Positions 29,086 through 38,360 of a DNA stretch of 64,000 bases are shown one piece after another. Both the position numbers and the translations under genes were made by a program. This DNA is from Ensifer sp. LCM 4579 (GTDB lineage: Bacteria > Pseudomonadota > Alphaproteobacteria > Rhizobiales > Rhizobiaceae), in contig NZ_MDDV01000008.1 in the NCBI RefSeq assembly GCF_001854885.1, positions 1 to 64,000 of the forward strand, given 5' to 3'. Under the pieces are notes generated by a model. That model ran no database searches. It was not told where the DNA came from and saw only the letters and a list, made by a program, of their open reading frames with translations. Position 1 is the first letter of the stretch, and the number at the start of each line of letters is the position of its first letter.

Positions 29086-30348
29086 TCAGAGCGCCATCTC
29101 CTCTTTGCCACCGGCCTCGATGAACTGCTGATCGATCTCCGGCAGCGGCTCTTCATAGAGGATCGATTCGAAGGCGCGCAGGCGCTTGTAGATCGACAGG
29201 AGTTCGACGATCGTCGTCCAGGAATTGACGAGATACTGGAAGGACTCGCGCACTTGCCCGAAGACGTTCAGAATCTGGGTCATCACGCCGAGCGTCAGCT
29301 TCCCCGCCACGATTGCGGGCACCAGCACGAATGTGCCGTACAGGTTATCGGCCTGCAGGTAGAAGATACGCGCTATGTTGAAATACATGTAGTGGAAATA
29401 GAGGCGGAAATAATTCCTCCTCACGTTGTAAAACAGCTCTCCGAGCGTCAGCGGGTCGGCGCGATCCGCATGATCTTCGCCGTAGACCAATTCCTTACGA
29501 TACGCCGCCTCGACCCGCTGGTTGCGAAATTCGAGGCCCGGAAGCTTGATGCCGACCAAGGCAAGGAAAACAGTGCCGAAAATCGACCAGCTGATCGCCG
29601 CCCAGACCAGTGCATGGGGCACTTCGCCGACGACCGGCAGGACGCTGACCTGCTCGGAGAACTTGAAGAGCACCGGCAGGAAAGCAATCAGCGTCATGAT
29701 GGAACTTACGAGGCCGACACCCAGCCGTTCGACCGTCGACGAAAAGCGCATGGTGTCTTCCTGGACGCGCTGAGACGCCCCTTCGACATGGCGCAGCTTC
29801 GGCCAATGCGAGACGTAGAATTCGTTCATCGCGGTCCGCCAGCGGAAGATGTAGTGGCTGACGAAGAACAGGTTGAGCACGCCGACCGTCACCGCCACGA
29901 ACGCAATCCCGGCGAAGCCGAGCATGCCGGTATAGAGCTGCTCAGCCGTCACGGGTGCCGTCTTCGCCAGCGCTTGCTGGATCAGGTTATAGAAGGGGCC
30001 GTACCAGGCGTTGATCGCCACGCTGACCTGGACCGAAAAATAGGTGTTGAAGATAACCAGCGCCGAACCGAGGATCGACCAGTTTTGCCACCTGTGCGGC
30101 GCGTATGCGAACCAGAATCCGGCGAAGAGGGCTACGACCGCCAGATAGTAGATGTAGAACCAGAGGAATGGGGCCGACCAGAAGACCGAAACGCCGATGA
30201 CCGGTTCCACGCCATCGGGAAGCGGCGGCAGCCCGAACGCTGCGCCAAGATCACGCCCTGCGCTATACCAGCCGAGGATGGCAATGAGCGACCAGACGAC
30301 GGCAGAAAGAAAAAACAGCTTCGGTTTTGGGAAGAAGGATTCGAACAA
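29086..30348 (-). CDS. bacA: BacA/SbmA peptide transporter
   Basis: A 420-residue inner-membrane protein with about seven hydrophobic helices, the same length as S. meliloti BacA. The family signature stretches are clear: [21 protein letters not shown] and the ABC-membrane-like [15 protein letters not shown], then [14 protein letters not shown]. BacA/SbmA imports peptides by proton motive force; in Sinorhizobium it protects bacteroids from host NCR peptides and is needed for symbiosis and very-long-chain lipid A modification. The start appears to be TTG at 30348, as no in-frame ATG lies upstream. It converges with the deacetylase gene. Confidence 0.95.
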   Translation of the reverse strand: MFESFFPKPKLFFLSAVVWSLIAILGWYSAGRDLGAAFGLPPLPDGVEPVIGVSVFWSAPFLWFYIYYLAVVALFAGFWFAYAPHRWQNWSILGSALVIFNTYFSVQVSVAINAWYGPFYNLIQQALAKTAPVTAEQLYTGMLGFAGIAFVAVTVGVLNLFFVSHYIFRWRTAMNEFYVSHWPKLRHVEGASQRVQEDTMRFSSTVERLGVGLVSSIMTLIAFLPVLFKFSEQVSVLPVVGEVPHALVWAAISWSIFGTVFLALVGIKLPGLEFRNQRVEAAYRKELVYGEDHADRADPLTLGELFYNVRRNYFRLYFHYMYFNIARIFYLQADNLYGTFVLVPAIVAGKLTLGVMTQILNVFGQVRESFQYLVNSWTTIVELLSIYKRLRAFESILYEEPLPEIDQQFIEAGGKEEMAL

Positions 30349-30480
30349 GGGACGGCACTCACGTTTTCTCGGAGGTCTACGACTTGCCTCCTGATGCGCC
30401 GAAACTAGGGCAATTTCACCGCGTCAACAATTCGACAATACGAATGTTACCGTTATTTCACGAAGCTGCGCCCGGCGAGA

Positions 30481-31785
30481 TCATGGCTGCCGCGCGGCGA
30501 GCGCGGCGTTGATTCCGCGCAACTCCAGCACCACGACGCCGCCGCACGCCAGGAGCACCATGGCGGCGACCAAGGTTGGCGGGGTAAAGCTTCCGGTCCA
30601 TTCGGCCAGCCAGCCGGCCACCAGAGGCCCTGTGATCTGCCCTACGCCGAAGGCGGCGGTCATGAAGGCGAGTGCCCGGCGCGGGCTTTCGGGGGCAAGG
30701 CGGCGGCCGATCTGCAGGCCGTAGGCCGTGATCATCATGAAAGTGAGGCCCAGCATCAGGCCGCCGACGAGCGGTGCCAGGGTTCCGGGCAGCGAGACGG
30801 TCAGGACGAGGCCGGCCGCCTCGACGAGGAGCCCGATGGCATATACGCCGGCAAGACCGAGGCGCGGCACGGCAAAACGCCAGAGCTGCACCGACAATGC
30901 GGCACTGGCGCCCGTCAGCAGCCAGGAAAGGAATTCTCCGCCGCCTGCCTCGCGGGCCATGGCGACGAGGAAGGTGGCGGTGATCACATAGCCGAAGCCG
31001 AAGAAGCCATAAGTGAGCGTCACCACCGTGAGCGGTCTCGTCCAGACAAGCGGCGCCTCCGGCCGTCCGCCTTCCGCGGCCTTGCCACACGCCGGCAACA
31101 GAACCGCGACGAGGGCGGTGCCCGCAAGCGCGAGAAGAGCCCCGGCAAACCAATGCCCCTGCGAAGCGGAAAGGCTGCCGACCCCGGCAAGCGGCGCCGC
31201 CCAGACGGCGATCGACGACAGCGCGACGCCAAACCCCACGCCGCCGAAATGCACCGACGGCACATGTTCCGATCTCGCGCGCAGGCCCTCCCCGAGCACG
31301 ATCCCTGACACGAAGATCATGGCGAAGGCGCTCGCGAGGCCCGCAAAGAAGCGGATGAGCCCAAAAGCGAGCAGCGACATGGTGAGACCCATGGCGCCAA
31401 GCAGCAGTGCCGTAGCCGCCAGGGCGGCCAGGCCAATTCTGCGTTCGTGGCCCTGAGCCCAGCCATAGGCCGCCAGCACGGCACCGGCCAGATAGCCGGC
31501 GAAATTCGCCGAGGCGATCAACCCGGCATCTGCGGGTGAAAGCCCCGCATCCGTCATCATGGCCGGCAGGATCGGCGTGTAGGAAAACCGGCCGAAGCCC
31601 ATCGCCACCGCCATCGCGACGGCGCCGGCGATGGCGGTCGCAACGAGGCTCCCGCTCGAAACGGCAGCAAGGGCGGCAGACGGCGAAGCCTCCGCATGCT
31701 CCCCTGGGTGCGGATCGGCACCATCGACGACGGCTTCGCCGGATCGCCTGCCGTCGCGGTCCGGCACTCTCTGGTGCGTGCTCAT
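30481..31785 (-). CDS. YbfB/YjiJ-type MFS transporter
   Basis: A 434-residue protein with about 12 membrane helices. The N-terminal GFGRFSYTPILPAMM is the signature of the YbfB/YjiJ branch of the major facilitator superfamily. The first ~45 residues are hydrophilic and charged. The substrate is unknown. The ATG at 31785 has AAGGGCC just upstream. It follows the methionine aminopeptidase gene on the same strand, separated by a large perfect inverted repeat that may end that transcript. Confidence 0.88.
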   Translation of the reverse strand: MSTHQRVPDRDGRRSGEAVVDGADPHPGEHAEASPSAALAAVSSGSLVATAIAGAVAMAVAMGFGRFSYTPILPAMMTDAGLSPADAGLIASANFAGYLAGAVLAAYGWAQGHERRIGLAALAATALLLGAMGLTMSLLAFGLIRFFAGLASAFAMIFVSGIVLGEGLRARSEHVPSVHFGGVGFGVALSSIAVWAAPLAGVGSLSASQGHWFAGALLALAGTALVAVLLPACGKAAEGGRPEAPLVWTRPLTVVTLTYGFFGFGYVITATFLVAMAREAGGGEFLSWLLTGASAALSVQLWRFAVPRLGLAGVYAIGLLVEAAGLVLTVSLPGTLAPLVGGLMLGLTFMMITAYGLQIGRRLAPESPRRALAFMTAAFGVGQITGPLVAGWLAEWTGSFTPPTLVAAMVLLACGGVVVLELRGINAALAARQP

Positions 31786-31876
31786 AGGCCCTTATTGCAC
31801 CGCAACAGAGAGGCGACAAATCAGTATATTTGAAGGGACGATTGACAAAATCGAACGATCCGGCTTCGGCCGACCT

Positions 31877-31930
31877 ATACCAAGTCTCGATGATAGGAAC
31901 CGATCGATTCCTATCATCGAGACTTGGTAT
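31877..31930. repeat. Perfect 23-bp inverted repeat, likely transcript-end hairpin
   Basis: The arms at 31877-31899 and 31908-31930 are exact reverse complements (ATACCAAGTCTCGATGATAG... and its mirror) around an 8-nt loop. The right arm touches the stop codon of the methionine aminopeptidase gene. No T-run follows on the minus strand. It may end or protect the map transcript, or bind a dimeric protein. Confidence 0.8.
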
Positions 31931-32679
31931 CAGCCCGGCAGCGTCACCACCAGCGGCCCGCCGCGGGTAACGACGACCGTGTGTTCGTATTGCACCGTCG
32001 GCGCGCGCGGTTCGCTGTAGAGCGTCCAGTCGTCGTCTCCGCCCTCGGCCCAATGCGCTCCCATCGACAGGAACGGCTCCACCGTGAAGACCATGCCTTC
32101 GCTCATCCGCCGCCGCTCCGAAGGATCCGGCCAGGTCGCGATTTCGCCGGGCTCCTCGTGGAGCGACCGGCCGATGCCGTGGCTTGCGAGATTGGTGACC
32201 AGCGAATAGCGGTTCTTGCGCGCGAATTCGCCGATGGCATTGCCGATGGCCGCAAGCGGCCGGTCCGGCCGCACCTGCTTGAGCCCCACCCACATGGCAC
32301 GCCTGCCGTCGCGGCAGAGGCGGTCGATCGCAGCCGCCACCGGCGGCACGGGGAACGATGCGCCCGTATCGGCGAAGATGCCGTCCTTTTCGGCAGAGAC
32401 ATCGACATTGACGAGATCGCCGGCCTGGATCACCCGGCTGCCGGGAATGCCGTGGGCGATTTCCTCGTTGACGCTGATGCAGGTCGCGCCCGGAAAGCGA
32501 TAGCAGAGCTCCGGTGCCGAGCGCGCCCCCGCATCCTCCAGTACCCTGCGGCCGATGGCATCGAGCTCCGCGGTCGTGACGCCTGGCTCGAGCGCGTCGC
32601 CCATCGCCTGAAGCGCATTGGCGCAGATGCGGCCGATCTCCTTCAGCCGTTCAAGGTCTTCGTCATTGTTGAGGGTCAT
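31930..32679 (-). CDS. map: Methionine aminopeptidase, type I
   Basis: Removes the initiator methionine from nascent proteins. The 249-residue protein is the short type I form. The metal-binding residues are in NVDVSAEKDGIFADTG (two Asp), ASHGIGRSLHEEP (His), FTVEPFL (Glu) and VQYEHTVVV (Glu). ATG 32679 is taken because GCGAGA lies upstream; another ATG seven codons earlier has no better site. Rhizobial genomes often hold two map genes, and this could be the accessory one, since no ribosomal or adenylate kinase genes are near. Confidence 0.93.
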   Translation of the reverse strand: MTLNNDEDLERLKEIGRICANALQAMGDALEPGVTTAELDAIGRRVLEDAGARSAPELCYRFPGATCISVNEEIAHGIPGSRVIQAGDLVNVDVSAEKDGIFADTGASFPVPPVAAAIDRLCRDGRRAMWVGLKQVRPDRPLAAIGNAIGEFARKNRYSLVTNLASHGIGRSLHEEPGEIATWPDPSERRRMSEGMVFTVEPFLSMGAHWAEGGDDDWTLYSEPRAPTVQYEHTVVVTRGGPLVVTLPG

Positions 32680-32751
32680 GGCGTCTCGCTTTCGCGGCAC
32701 ATGTAGCGTGCCGGCCAGGCTTGTGCCAGTCCCTCGACTGCGTCAGTCCCT

Positions 32752-33798
32752 TCAGTTGCCGACTGCATCCGCCGCAAGCATCTCCCGCACCAGCGGGGCG
32801 ACCTTGGTGCCGTAGAGCTCGATGCCGCGCATGATCTGGTCGTGCGGCATGGGCCCGATCGCCATCTGCAGGAGGAAGCGATCGTTGCGGAAGAGCCGCT
32901 GATGCACGACGATCTTCCGTGCTACCGTCTCCGGATCGCCGATGAAGAGGTTGCCGGTCGGGCTCCGTGCCTGCTCGTACTGCGCACGGCTCGTCGGCCC
33001 CCAGCCACGTTCGCGGCCGATACGGTCCATCACCTCAGCCTGTGGGCCGTAGAACTGATCGGCCGCCGCCTCCGTCGTGTCGGCGATGAAGCCATGCACA
33101 TTGATGCTCGTCTTCAGCGTCGAAATATCCTGGCCGGCGCGGCGGGCTGCCTCGCGATAGAGATCGAAGAGCGGTGCGAAACGCCGCGGCTCGCCGCCGA
33201 TGATGGCAAGCGCCATCGGCAGGCCGAGCGCGCCGGCGCGCGCGACCGACTGCGGGGTGCCGCCGACGGCAATCCAGAGCGGCAACGGATGCTGCAGCGG
33301 CCGCGGGTAGACGCCGCGACCATTGATCGCCGGCCGCATCTCGCCGGCCCAGGTGACCTTCTCGGTTTCACGAAGCTTGAGCAGGAGATCCAGCTTCTCG
33401 GCGAAGAGCTGGTCGTAGTCGTCGAGCGACTGGCCGAAGAGCGGGAAGGATTCGATGAAGGAGCCGCGCCCGGCCATGATCTCGGCGCGGCCATTGGAGA
33501 GGAGATCGAGTGTCGCGAACTGCTGAAAGACGCGAACCGGCTCATCGGAGCTCAGCACCGTCACTGCACTCGTCAGGCGAATACGGCTCGTGCGCGCCGC
33601 GGCCGCCGCAAGCACCACCGCCGGGGCGGAGACGGCGTAATCCGGCCGGTGATGTTCTCCAATCCCGAAGACGTCGAGCCCCACCTGGTCGGCAAGCTCG
33701 ATCTCCTCCATGAGATCGGCAAGCCGGCGGCGCCCTTCGGCGCCCTTGTCGGCCGCATTGGGATCGACATCCGCGAATGTGTAAAGCCCGAGTTCCAT
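32752..33798 (-). CDS. LLM-class flavin-dependent oxidoreductase
   Basis: A 348-residue luciferase-like monooxygenase with the family's TIM-barrel pattern: [12 protein letters not shown] near the start, [47 protein letters not shown]. It probably uses FMNH2 supplied by a separate reductase; the substrate is unknown. The start at 33798 fits a family N-terminus and has AGGA 8 nt upstream. It lies on the same strand as glpK, but a 342-bp repeat-rich gap separates them. Confidence 0.87.
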   Translation of the reverse strand: MELGLYTFADVDPNAADKGAEGRRRLADLMEEIELADQVGLDVFGIGEHHRPDYAVSAPAVVLAAAAARTSRIRLTSAVTVLSSDEPVRVFQQFATLDLLSNGRAEIMAGRGSFIESFPLFGQSLDDYDQLFAEKLDLLLKLRETEKVTWAGEMRPAINGRGVYPRPLQHPLPLWIAVGGTPQSVARAGALGLPMALAIIGGEPRRFAPLFDLYREAARRAGQDISTLKTSINVHGFIADTTEAAADQFYGPQAEVMDRIGRERGWGPTSRAQYEQARSPTGNLFIGDPETVARKIVVHQRLFRNDRFLLQMAIGPMPHDQIMRGIELYGTKVAPLVREMLAADAVGN

Positions 33799-33925
33799 GG
33801 CAGCATCCTGTTTGCTCTTTGCAACGAGATAATCGGTTGGCGCCAGGGCCGCAAAGGCGCGTTCAGGAAACACTCTGTTTCCGGCGCAGCACGAAGTTTC
33901 CGCCGCCCTTCATCCCGCTGCCCGT

Positions 33926-33995
33926 CCTCCGCAGCAGTTGCGCTGCAGCTGCGGAGGGTGGACCGCGACCTTCTCCCCGCAAGCGGGGAGAAGGA
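33926..33995. repeat. Paired palindromic repeats upstream of the LLM gene
   Basis: CCTCCGCAG...CTGCGGAGG at 33926-33957 is followed by CCTTCTCCCCGC-AA-GCGGGGAGAAGG at 33969-33995. The first resembles the hairpin at 61403-61423 and the second that at 24882-24929. With the long element at 34069-34130 they fill the 342-bp gap between the LLM gene and glpK; no gene is seen there. Confidence 0.75.
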
Positions 33996-34068
33996 GCCTC
34001 GCGGCACGCTCCCGGTCCCCAACTGCGCCATTTTTGACTCGGTGAAGGCGACGCCGCAAACTCCAAGT

Positions 34069-34130
34069 CCCCTCGCCCCGCGTGCGGGGAGAGGGTTAGT
34101 CCTCGGGTTTAACCCGAGGAGAGGGGCAAA
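34069..34130. repeat. RIME-like palindromic repeat, long form
   Basis: Nearly identical to 4390-4450, with the CCCCGC/GCGGGG and CCTCGGGTT/AACCCGAGG hairpins. It lies 10 bp after the glpK stop codon and could serve as its transcript end. Confidence 0.85.
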
Positions 34131-34140
34131 GCGGCACTCT

Positions 34141-35634
34141 CTACGCCGCCACCAGCGTCCGTTTCACGGCACTCCGCCAGCCCTTCAGTTTGCCCTTGCG
34201 CGTTGCCCCGTCCATCTTCGGCTCAAATCGCCGGTCACGTGCCCAGGACTTGGCGAATTCCTCCCTGTTCGGCCAGACGCCGGCGCGGCTGCCGGCGAGC
34301 CAGGCGACGCCGAGCGCCGTGGTCTCAAGGATCACCGGACGGTCAACGGGCGCGTCGAGCAGGTCCGCCAGCCTCTGCATCGTCCAGTCGGAGGCGACCA
34401 TGCCGCCGTCGACACGCAGCACCGTGTCCTTGCTGTTGCTGCGCCAATCCCGATGCATGGCGTCGAGCAGGTCGCGGGTCTGGTAGCAGACGGACTCAAG
34501 CGCCGCGCGGGCGAATTCGGCGGGGCCCGTATTGCGCGTCATTCCATAGATCGCACCCCGAGCATCCGGGTCCCAATGCGGTGCGCCGAGGCCGGTGAAG
34601 GCCGGCACGAGGTAGACCTCCTGCGAGGGATCAGCGCTTTCGGCAAGCGCGCCGGTGTCAGGCGCCGCCTTGATCACTTTGAGCCCGTCGCGCAGCCATT
34701 GCACGGCGGCGCCCGCGACGAAAATCGATCCTTCGAGCGCATAGGTGGTTTTGCCGTCGAGGCGATAGGCGATCGTGGTCAGTAGTCGGTTCTTCGACCG
34801 GACGATGTCCTTGCCGGTGTTGAGCAACGCGAAGCAGCCGGTGCCGTAGGTGGATTTCAGCATGCCCGGTTCGAAGCAGGCCTGACCGATCGTCGCCGCC
34901 TGCTGATCGCCGGCGACACCGAGGATCGGGATCGCCGCGCCGAAGAGCGACGGATCGGTGACGCCGAAGTCGGCGGCGCAGTCCTTCACCTCCGGCAGCA
35001 TCGCCCGCGGAATGCGCAGTATGTCGAGCAGTTCGTCGTCCCAGCCATTTTCGACGATGTTGTACATCAAGGTGCGCGAGGCGTTGGTGGCATCCGTCGC
35101 GAACGACTCGCCACCCGTCAGCCGCCAGATCAGGAAGGTATCGATGGTGCCGAAGCAGAGCTCGCCCTTCGCGGCACGCGCCTGTGCCCCCTTCACGTTG
35201 GAGAGGAGCCAATGGAGCTTGGTGCCGGAGAAATAGGGATCGAGCAAAAGGCCGGTCTTCTTGGCGAAGCTCTTTTCCAGCCCCTTCTTCTTGAGTTTGT
35301 CGCAGAAGGCGGCCGTGCGGCGGTCCTGCCAGACGATCGCGTTGTGGATCGGCTTGCCGGTTTGGCGATCCCATACGACCACCGTCTCGCGCTGGTTGGT
35401 TATGCCGATTGCAGCGACGTCGCTCGCGACGATGCCGGCCTTCGCCATCGCCTGCGTCGCGGTCACAACCACCGTCTGCCAAATCTCCTCCGGGTCGTGC
35501 TCCACCCAGCCGGACTTCGGGAAGTGCTGCTTGAATTCCTTCTGGCCGACGCCGACGACCTTTTGCGTCTCATCGAAAACGATTGCCCGAGTGGACGTCG
35601 TACCCTGATCTATCGCGAGAATATATCCGCCCAT
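34141..35634 (-). CDS. glpK: Glycerol kinase
   Basis: Phosphorylates glycerol to glycerol 3-phosphate. The 497-residue protein has the N-terminal phosphate-binding loop DQGTTSTR at 9-16, the glycerol-binding [14 protein letters not shown], and the FGGY signature region near [17 protein letters not shown]. The C-terminus is intact. The start has a strong GAGGAGGGG site. No glycerol transporter or glpD is adjacent. TTTCGTTT repeats upstream could be operators for a GlpR-type repressor. It is divergent from bdhA. Confidence 0.96.
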   Translation of the reverse strand: MGGYILAIDQGTTSTRAIVFDETQKVVGVGQKEFKQHFPKSGWVEHDPEEIWQTVVVTATQAMAKAGIVASDVAAIGITNQRETVVVWDRQTGKPIHNAIVWQDRRTAAFCDKLKKKGLEKSFAKKTGLLLDPYFSGTKLHWLLSNVKGAQARAAKGELCFGTIDTFLIWRLTGGESFATDATNASRTLMYNIVENGWDDELLDILRIPRAMLPEVKDCAADFGVTDPSLFGAAIPILGVAGDQQAATIGQACFEPGMLKSTYGTGCFALLNTGKDIVRSKNRLLTTIAYRLDGKTTYALEGSIFVAGAAVQWLRDGLKVIKAAPDTGALAESADPSQEVYLVPAFTGLGAPHWDPDARGAIYGMTRNTGPAEFARAALESVCYQTRDLLDAMHRDWRSNSKDTVLRVDGGMVASDWTMQRLADLLDAPVDRPVILETTALGVAWLAGSRAGVWPNREEFAKSWARDRRFEPKMDGATRKGKLKGWRSAVKRTLVAA

Positions 35635-35939
35635 ATGCCCCTCCTCGGCACGCGATGCTTCAAGACGACGAGACGCGCCGGAAACCGGGCTCCGCTCATC
35701 CTGTTCCTTTCGCCCTTCCTCAAAGGCCTTCGAAAGAGTTCAATACGATGGGAAAACGAATGTCAAACGAAAACAAAACGCAACACTCTCCCTGCCTCCC
35801 GACTGCCGCCGACTCTGCGTCGCAGGACCGAAAAACACAATTGTCACCGGCGCGCTTTTGCGCGTAGGCTGAAGATCTTGCGTCGCAAAACGAGCGACGG
35901 GCGAGACAGGCCATCGCGATGCCGAGGGAGAAATCGAGA
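35635..35939. promoter_or_regulatory. Divergent promoter region glpK / bdhA
   Basis: 305 bp without a gene. Toward glpK, TTGACA lies at 35761-35766 on the minus strand, with a weak TATTGA 15 nt downstream at 35740-35745. Two copies of the half site TTCGTTT flank TTGACA (35751-35773), which resembles operators of DeoR-type repressors such as GlpR. Toward bdhA, the TTGCG-T-CGCAA palindrome at 35878-35888 is a possible regulator site. All assignments are tentative. Confidence 0.4.
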
Positions 35940-36716
35940 ATGACGAAAACTGTGGTCATAACGGGTTCGACGAGCGGCATCGGGCTGGCGATCGCCAAGG
36001 CCTTTGCAAAGTCCGGCGCCAATATCCTGTTGAACGGTTTCGGCAAACCGGACGAGATCCAGGCGGTGACGGACGAGGTTGCGGGTCTGACATCCGGCAC
36101 GGTTGTCTACCACCCGGCCGACATGACGAGGCCGGAAGAAATCGCCGATCTGATGGCCACCGCCGCCTCGCGTTTCGGCGGCACCGACATCCTCGTCAAC
36201 AATGCCGGTGTGCAATTCGTCGAGAAGATCGAGGATTTTCCGGTCGAGCAATGGGACAGGATCATCGCCATCAACCTTTCCTCCTCTTTCCATACGATCC
36301 GCGCGGCCGTTCCGGCGATGAAGCAGAAGGGCTGGGGCCGCATCGTCAACATCGCCTCGGCGCATGGGCTCGTCGCCTCTCCCTTCAAGTCCGCTTATGT
36401 TGCGGCTAAACACGGCATCATGGGGCTCACCAAGACCGTCGCCCTGGAGGTGGCGGAAAACGGCATTACGGTGAACTCGATCTGCCCCGGCTATGTGCTG
36501 ACGCCGCTCGTCGAAAAGCAGATTCCGGATCAGGCGCGGACGCGCGGCATCACGGAGGAGCAGGTGGTCAACGAGGTGATGCTCAAGGGGCAGCCGACGA
36601 AGAAGTTCATCACCGTCGAGCAGGTGGCCTCATTGGCGCTCTATCTCGCCAGCGACGATGCCGCCCAGATCACCGGCACGCATGTTTCGATGGATGGCGG
36701 CTGGACGGCCCAGTAG
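35940..36716 (+). CDS. bdhA: D-3-hydroxybutyrate dehydrogenase
   Basis: Oxidises D-3-hydroxybutyrate to acetoacetate with NAD+, a step in poly-3-hydroxybutyrate breakdown. The 258-residue short-chain dehydrogenase has the cofactor loop TGSTSGIG at 8-15, NNAG at 87-90, and the catalytic Y153/K157 pair in SAYVAAKHG. The VNSICPGYVLTPLVEKQI segment is typical of the bacterial enzyme. The start at 35940 follows GAGGGAG. xdhA starts 12 nt after its stop, the same mixed-function operon order as described in S. meliloti. Confidence 0.95.
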   Translation: MTKTVVITGSTSGIGLAIAKAFAKSGANILLNGFGKPDEIQAVTDEVAGLTSGTVVYHPADMTRPEEIADLMATAASRFGGTDILVNNAGVQFVEKIEDFPVEQWDRIIAINLSSSFHTIRAAVPAMKQKGWGRIVNIASAHGLVASPFKSAYVAAKHGIMGLTKTVALEVAENGITVNSICPGYVLTPLVEKQIPDQARTRGITEEQVVNEVMLKGQPTKKFITVEQVASLALYLASDDAAQITGTHVSMDGGWTAQ

Positions 36717-36728
36717 AGCGAGACGGCC

Positions 36729-38219
36729 ATGGCAACGGCATCCGACAGCATCCGCTTCATCCTGAACGACACCGACGTCGTCCTTTCGGACGTCGCGCCG
36801 ACCGCCACGCTGCTTGACTATCTGAGGCTGGACCGCCGCCTCACCGGCACCAAGGAGGGCTGCGCCGAGGGCGACTGCGGCGCCTGTACGGTGCTCGTCG
36901 GACGGCTTGCCGCCGATGGCCGTGGTGGCGAAAAGCTCGTCTACGAAACCGTCAATTCCTGCATCCGCTTCCTGGGATCCCTCAATGCGACTCATGTCGT
37001 GACCGTCGAGCATATGGCTGCCCGGGATGGCACCCTCCATCCGGTTCAGCAGGCGATGGTGGATTTCCACGGCTCGCAATGTGGCTTCTGCACGCCGGGC
37101 ATCGTCATGTCGCTCTACGGGCTGTGGCTGACCAACGACACGCCGAGCCGAGCCGCGATCGAAAAGGCGCTGCAGGGCAATCTCTGCCGCTGCACCGGGT
37201 ACGAGCCGATCGTGCGAGCGGCCGAAGCCGCGGCCAAGGCACGGCCGTCGGCGATCTTCGATCCGATCACGCGCGCACGCGACACGATTGTCATGCGGCT
37301 CAAGGAACTGAGGCCGACGCAATCGATCACCATTCGCAAGGACGAGGCCTTTCTGATCGTGCCGGCGGATACGGCCGGTCTCGCGGCGGTACTCGCCGAA
37401 CATCCGGCCGCCACAATCGTTGCCGGCGCCACCGATGTCGGCCTTTGGGTGACGAAGCAGATGCGATCCTTGAACCCGGTCGTCTTCATCAACGGCATTG
37501 CCGAATTGCAGCGGATCGAGCGCTCGGATGCCGGCCTGACGATGGGTGCCTGCGCCAGCTATACGGACGCCCATGACGCCCTGGCATCGGCCTTTCCGAC
37601 CTTAGGTCGCCTTCTCGACCGAATTGGCGGCGAGCAGGTACGCAATATGGGCACGATCGGCGGCAATATCGCCAACGGTTCGCCCATCGGCGACAGCCCG
37701 CCACCGCTGATCGCCCTCGGCGCCACGCTCACGCTGCGTTCGAAAGCCGGTCCGCGCACGCTGCCGCTCGAGGATTTCTTCCTCGCCTATGGCAAGCAGG
37801 ACCGGAAGCCCGGAGAATTCGTCGAAAACATTTTCGTTCCGGCGCTGCCGGCGGGTGATCTTTTTGCCGCCTACAAGATCTCGAAGCGCCGCGACGAGGA
37901 CATCTCCGCCCTCCTCGGCGCCTTCCGCATCACCCTCGATGAGGCGAACCGCGTAACCGCCGCCCGCATCGCCTATGGCGGCATGGCGGCCACGCCGAAG
38001 CGAGCAAAGGCGGTGGAAACCGCGCTTGTGGGCCAGCCCTGGACGGAAGAGACAATCCGGGCGGTGCAGCCAGCCCTCGAAACGGATTATCAGCCGCTTA
38101 CCGATTGGCGGGCCACCAGCGCCTATCGGATGCTGGCGGCGAAGAATTTGCTGATGCGCTTCTTCCTGGAGAGCGCGGGCGAGAAGGCTCAGTTGCAGCG
38201 GTTCGAGGAGGTGGCATGA
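36729..38219 (+). CDS. xdhA: Xanthine dehydrogenase, iron-sulfur/FAD subunit
   Basis: Small subunit of xanthine dehydrogenase, which oxidises hypoxanthine and xanthine to urate. The 496-residue protein contains a plant-type 2Fe-2S domain (CAEGDCGACTV), a second 2Fe-2S domain (CGFCTPG, then CRCTGY) and a FAD domain (GATDVGLWVTKQM, then GNIANGSPIGDSPP). It lies 12 nt after bdhA. A palindromic repeat separates it from xdhB, which is unusual for two subunits of one enzyme. Confidence 0.96.
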   Translation: MATASDSIRFILNDTDVVLSDVAPTATLLDYLRLDRRLTGTKEGCAEGDCGACTVLVGRLAADGRGGEKLVYETVNSCIRFLGSLNATHVVTVEHMAARDGTLHPVQQAMVDFHGSQCGFCTPGIVMSLYGLWLTNDTPSRAAIEKALQGNLCRCTGYEPIVRAAEAAAKARPSAIFDPITRARDTIVMRLKELRPTQSITIRKDEAFLIVPADTAGLAAVLAEHPAATIVAGATDVGLWVTKQMRSLNPVVFINGIAELQRIERSDAGLTMGACASYTDAHDALASAFPTLGRLLDRIGGEQVRNMGTIGGNIANGSPIGDSPPPLIALGATLTLRSKAGPRTLPLEDFFLAYGKQDRKPGEFVENIFVPALPAGDLFAAYKISKRRDEDISALLGAFRITLDEANRVTAARIAYGGMAATPKRAKAVETALVGQPWTEETIRAVQPALETDYQPLTDWRATSAYRMLAAKNLLMRFFLESAGEKAQLQRFEEVA

Positions 38220-38250
38220 GCGCGGCGGTCGAGCTTTGTTGTGGGCGATT

Positions 38251-38309
38251 GCCCCTCTCCTCGAGTTCAACGCGAGGACTAACCCTCTCCCCGCAGGCGG
38301 GGCGAGGAG
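38251..38309. repeat. RIME-like repeat, long form, inverted, between xdhA and xdhB
   Basis: An inverted relative of the elements at 4390-4450 and 34069-34130: CCTCTCCTCGAGTT/AACGCGAGG, then CCCTCTCCCCGC-AG-GCGGGG. It lies in the 141-bp gap between the two xanthine dehydrogenase subunit genes, so the operon mRNA should contain both hairpins. Confidence 0.8.
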
Positions 38310-38360
38310 ACGAGCGCGGCGCGGTAGTGAGAGGCACCTCCGCGGTGAGGATTGGTTGAG

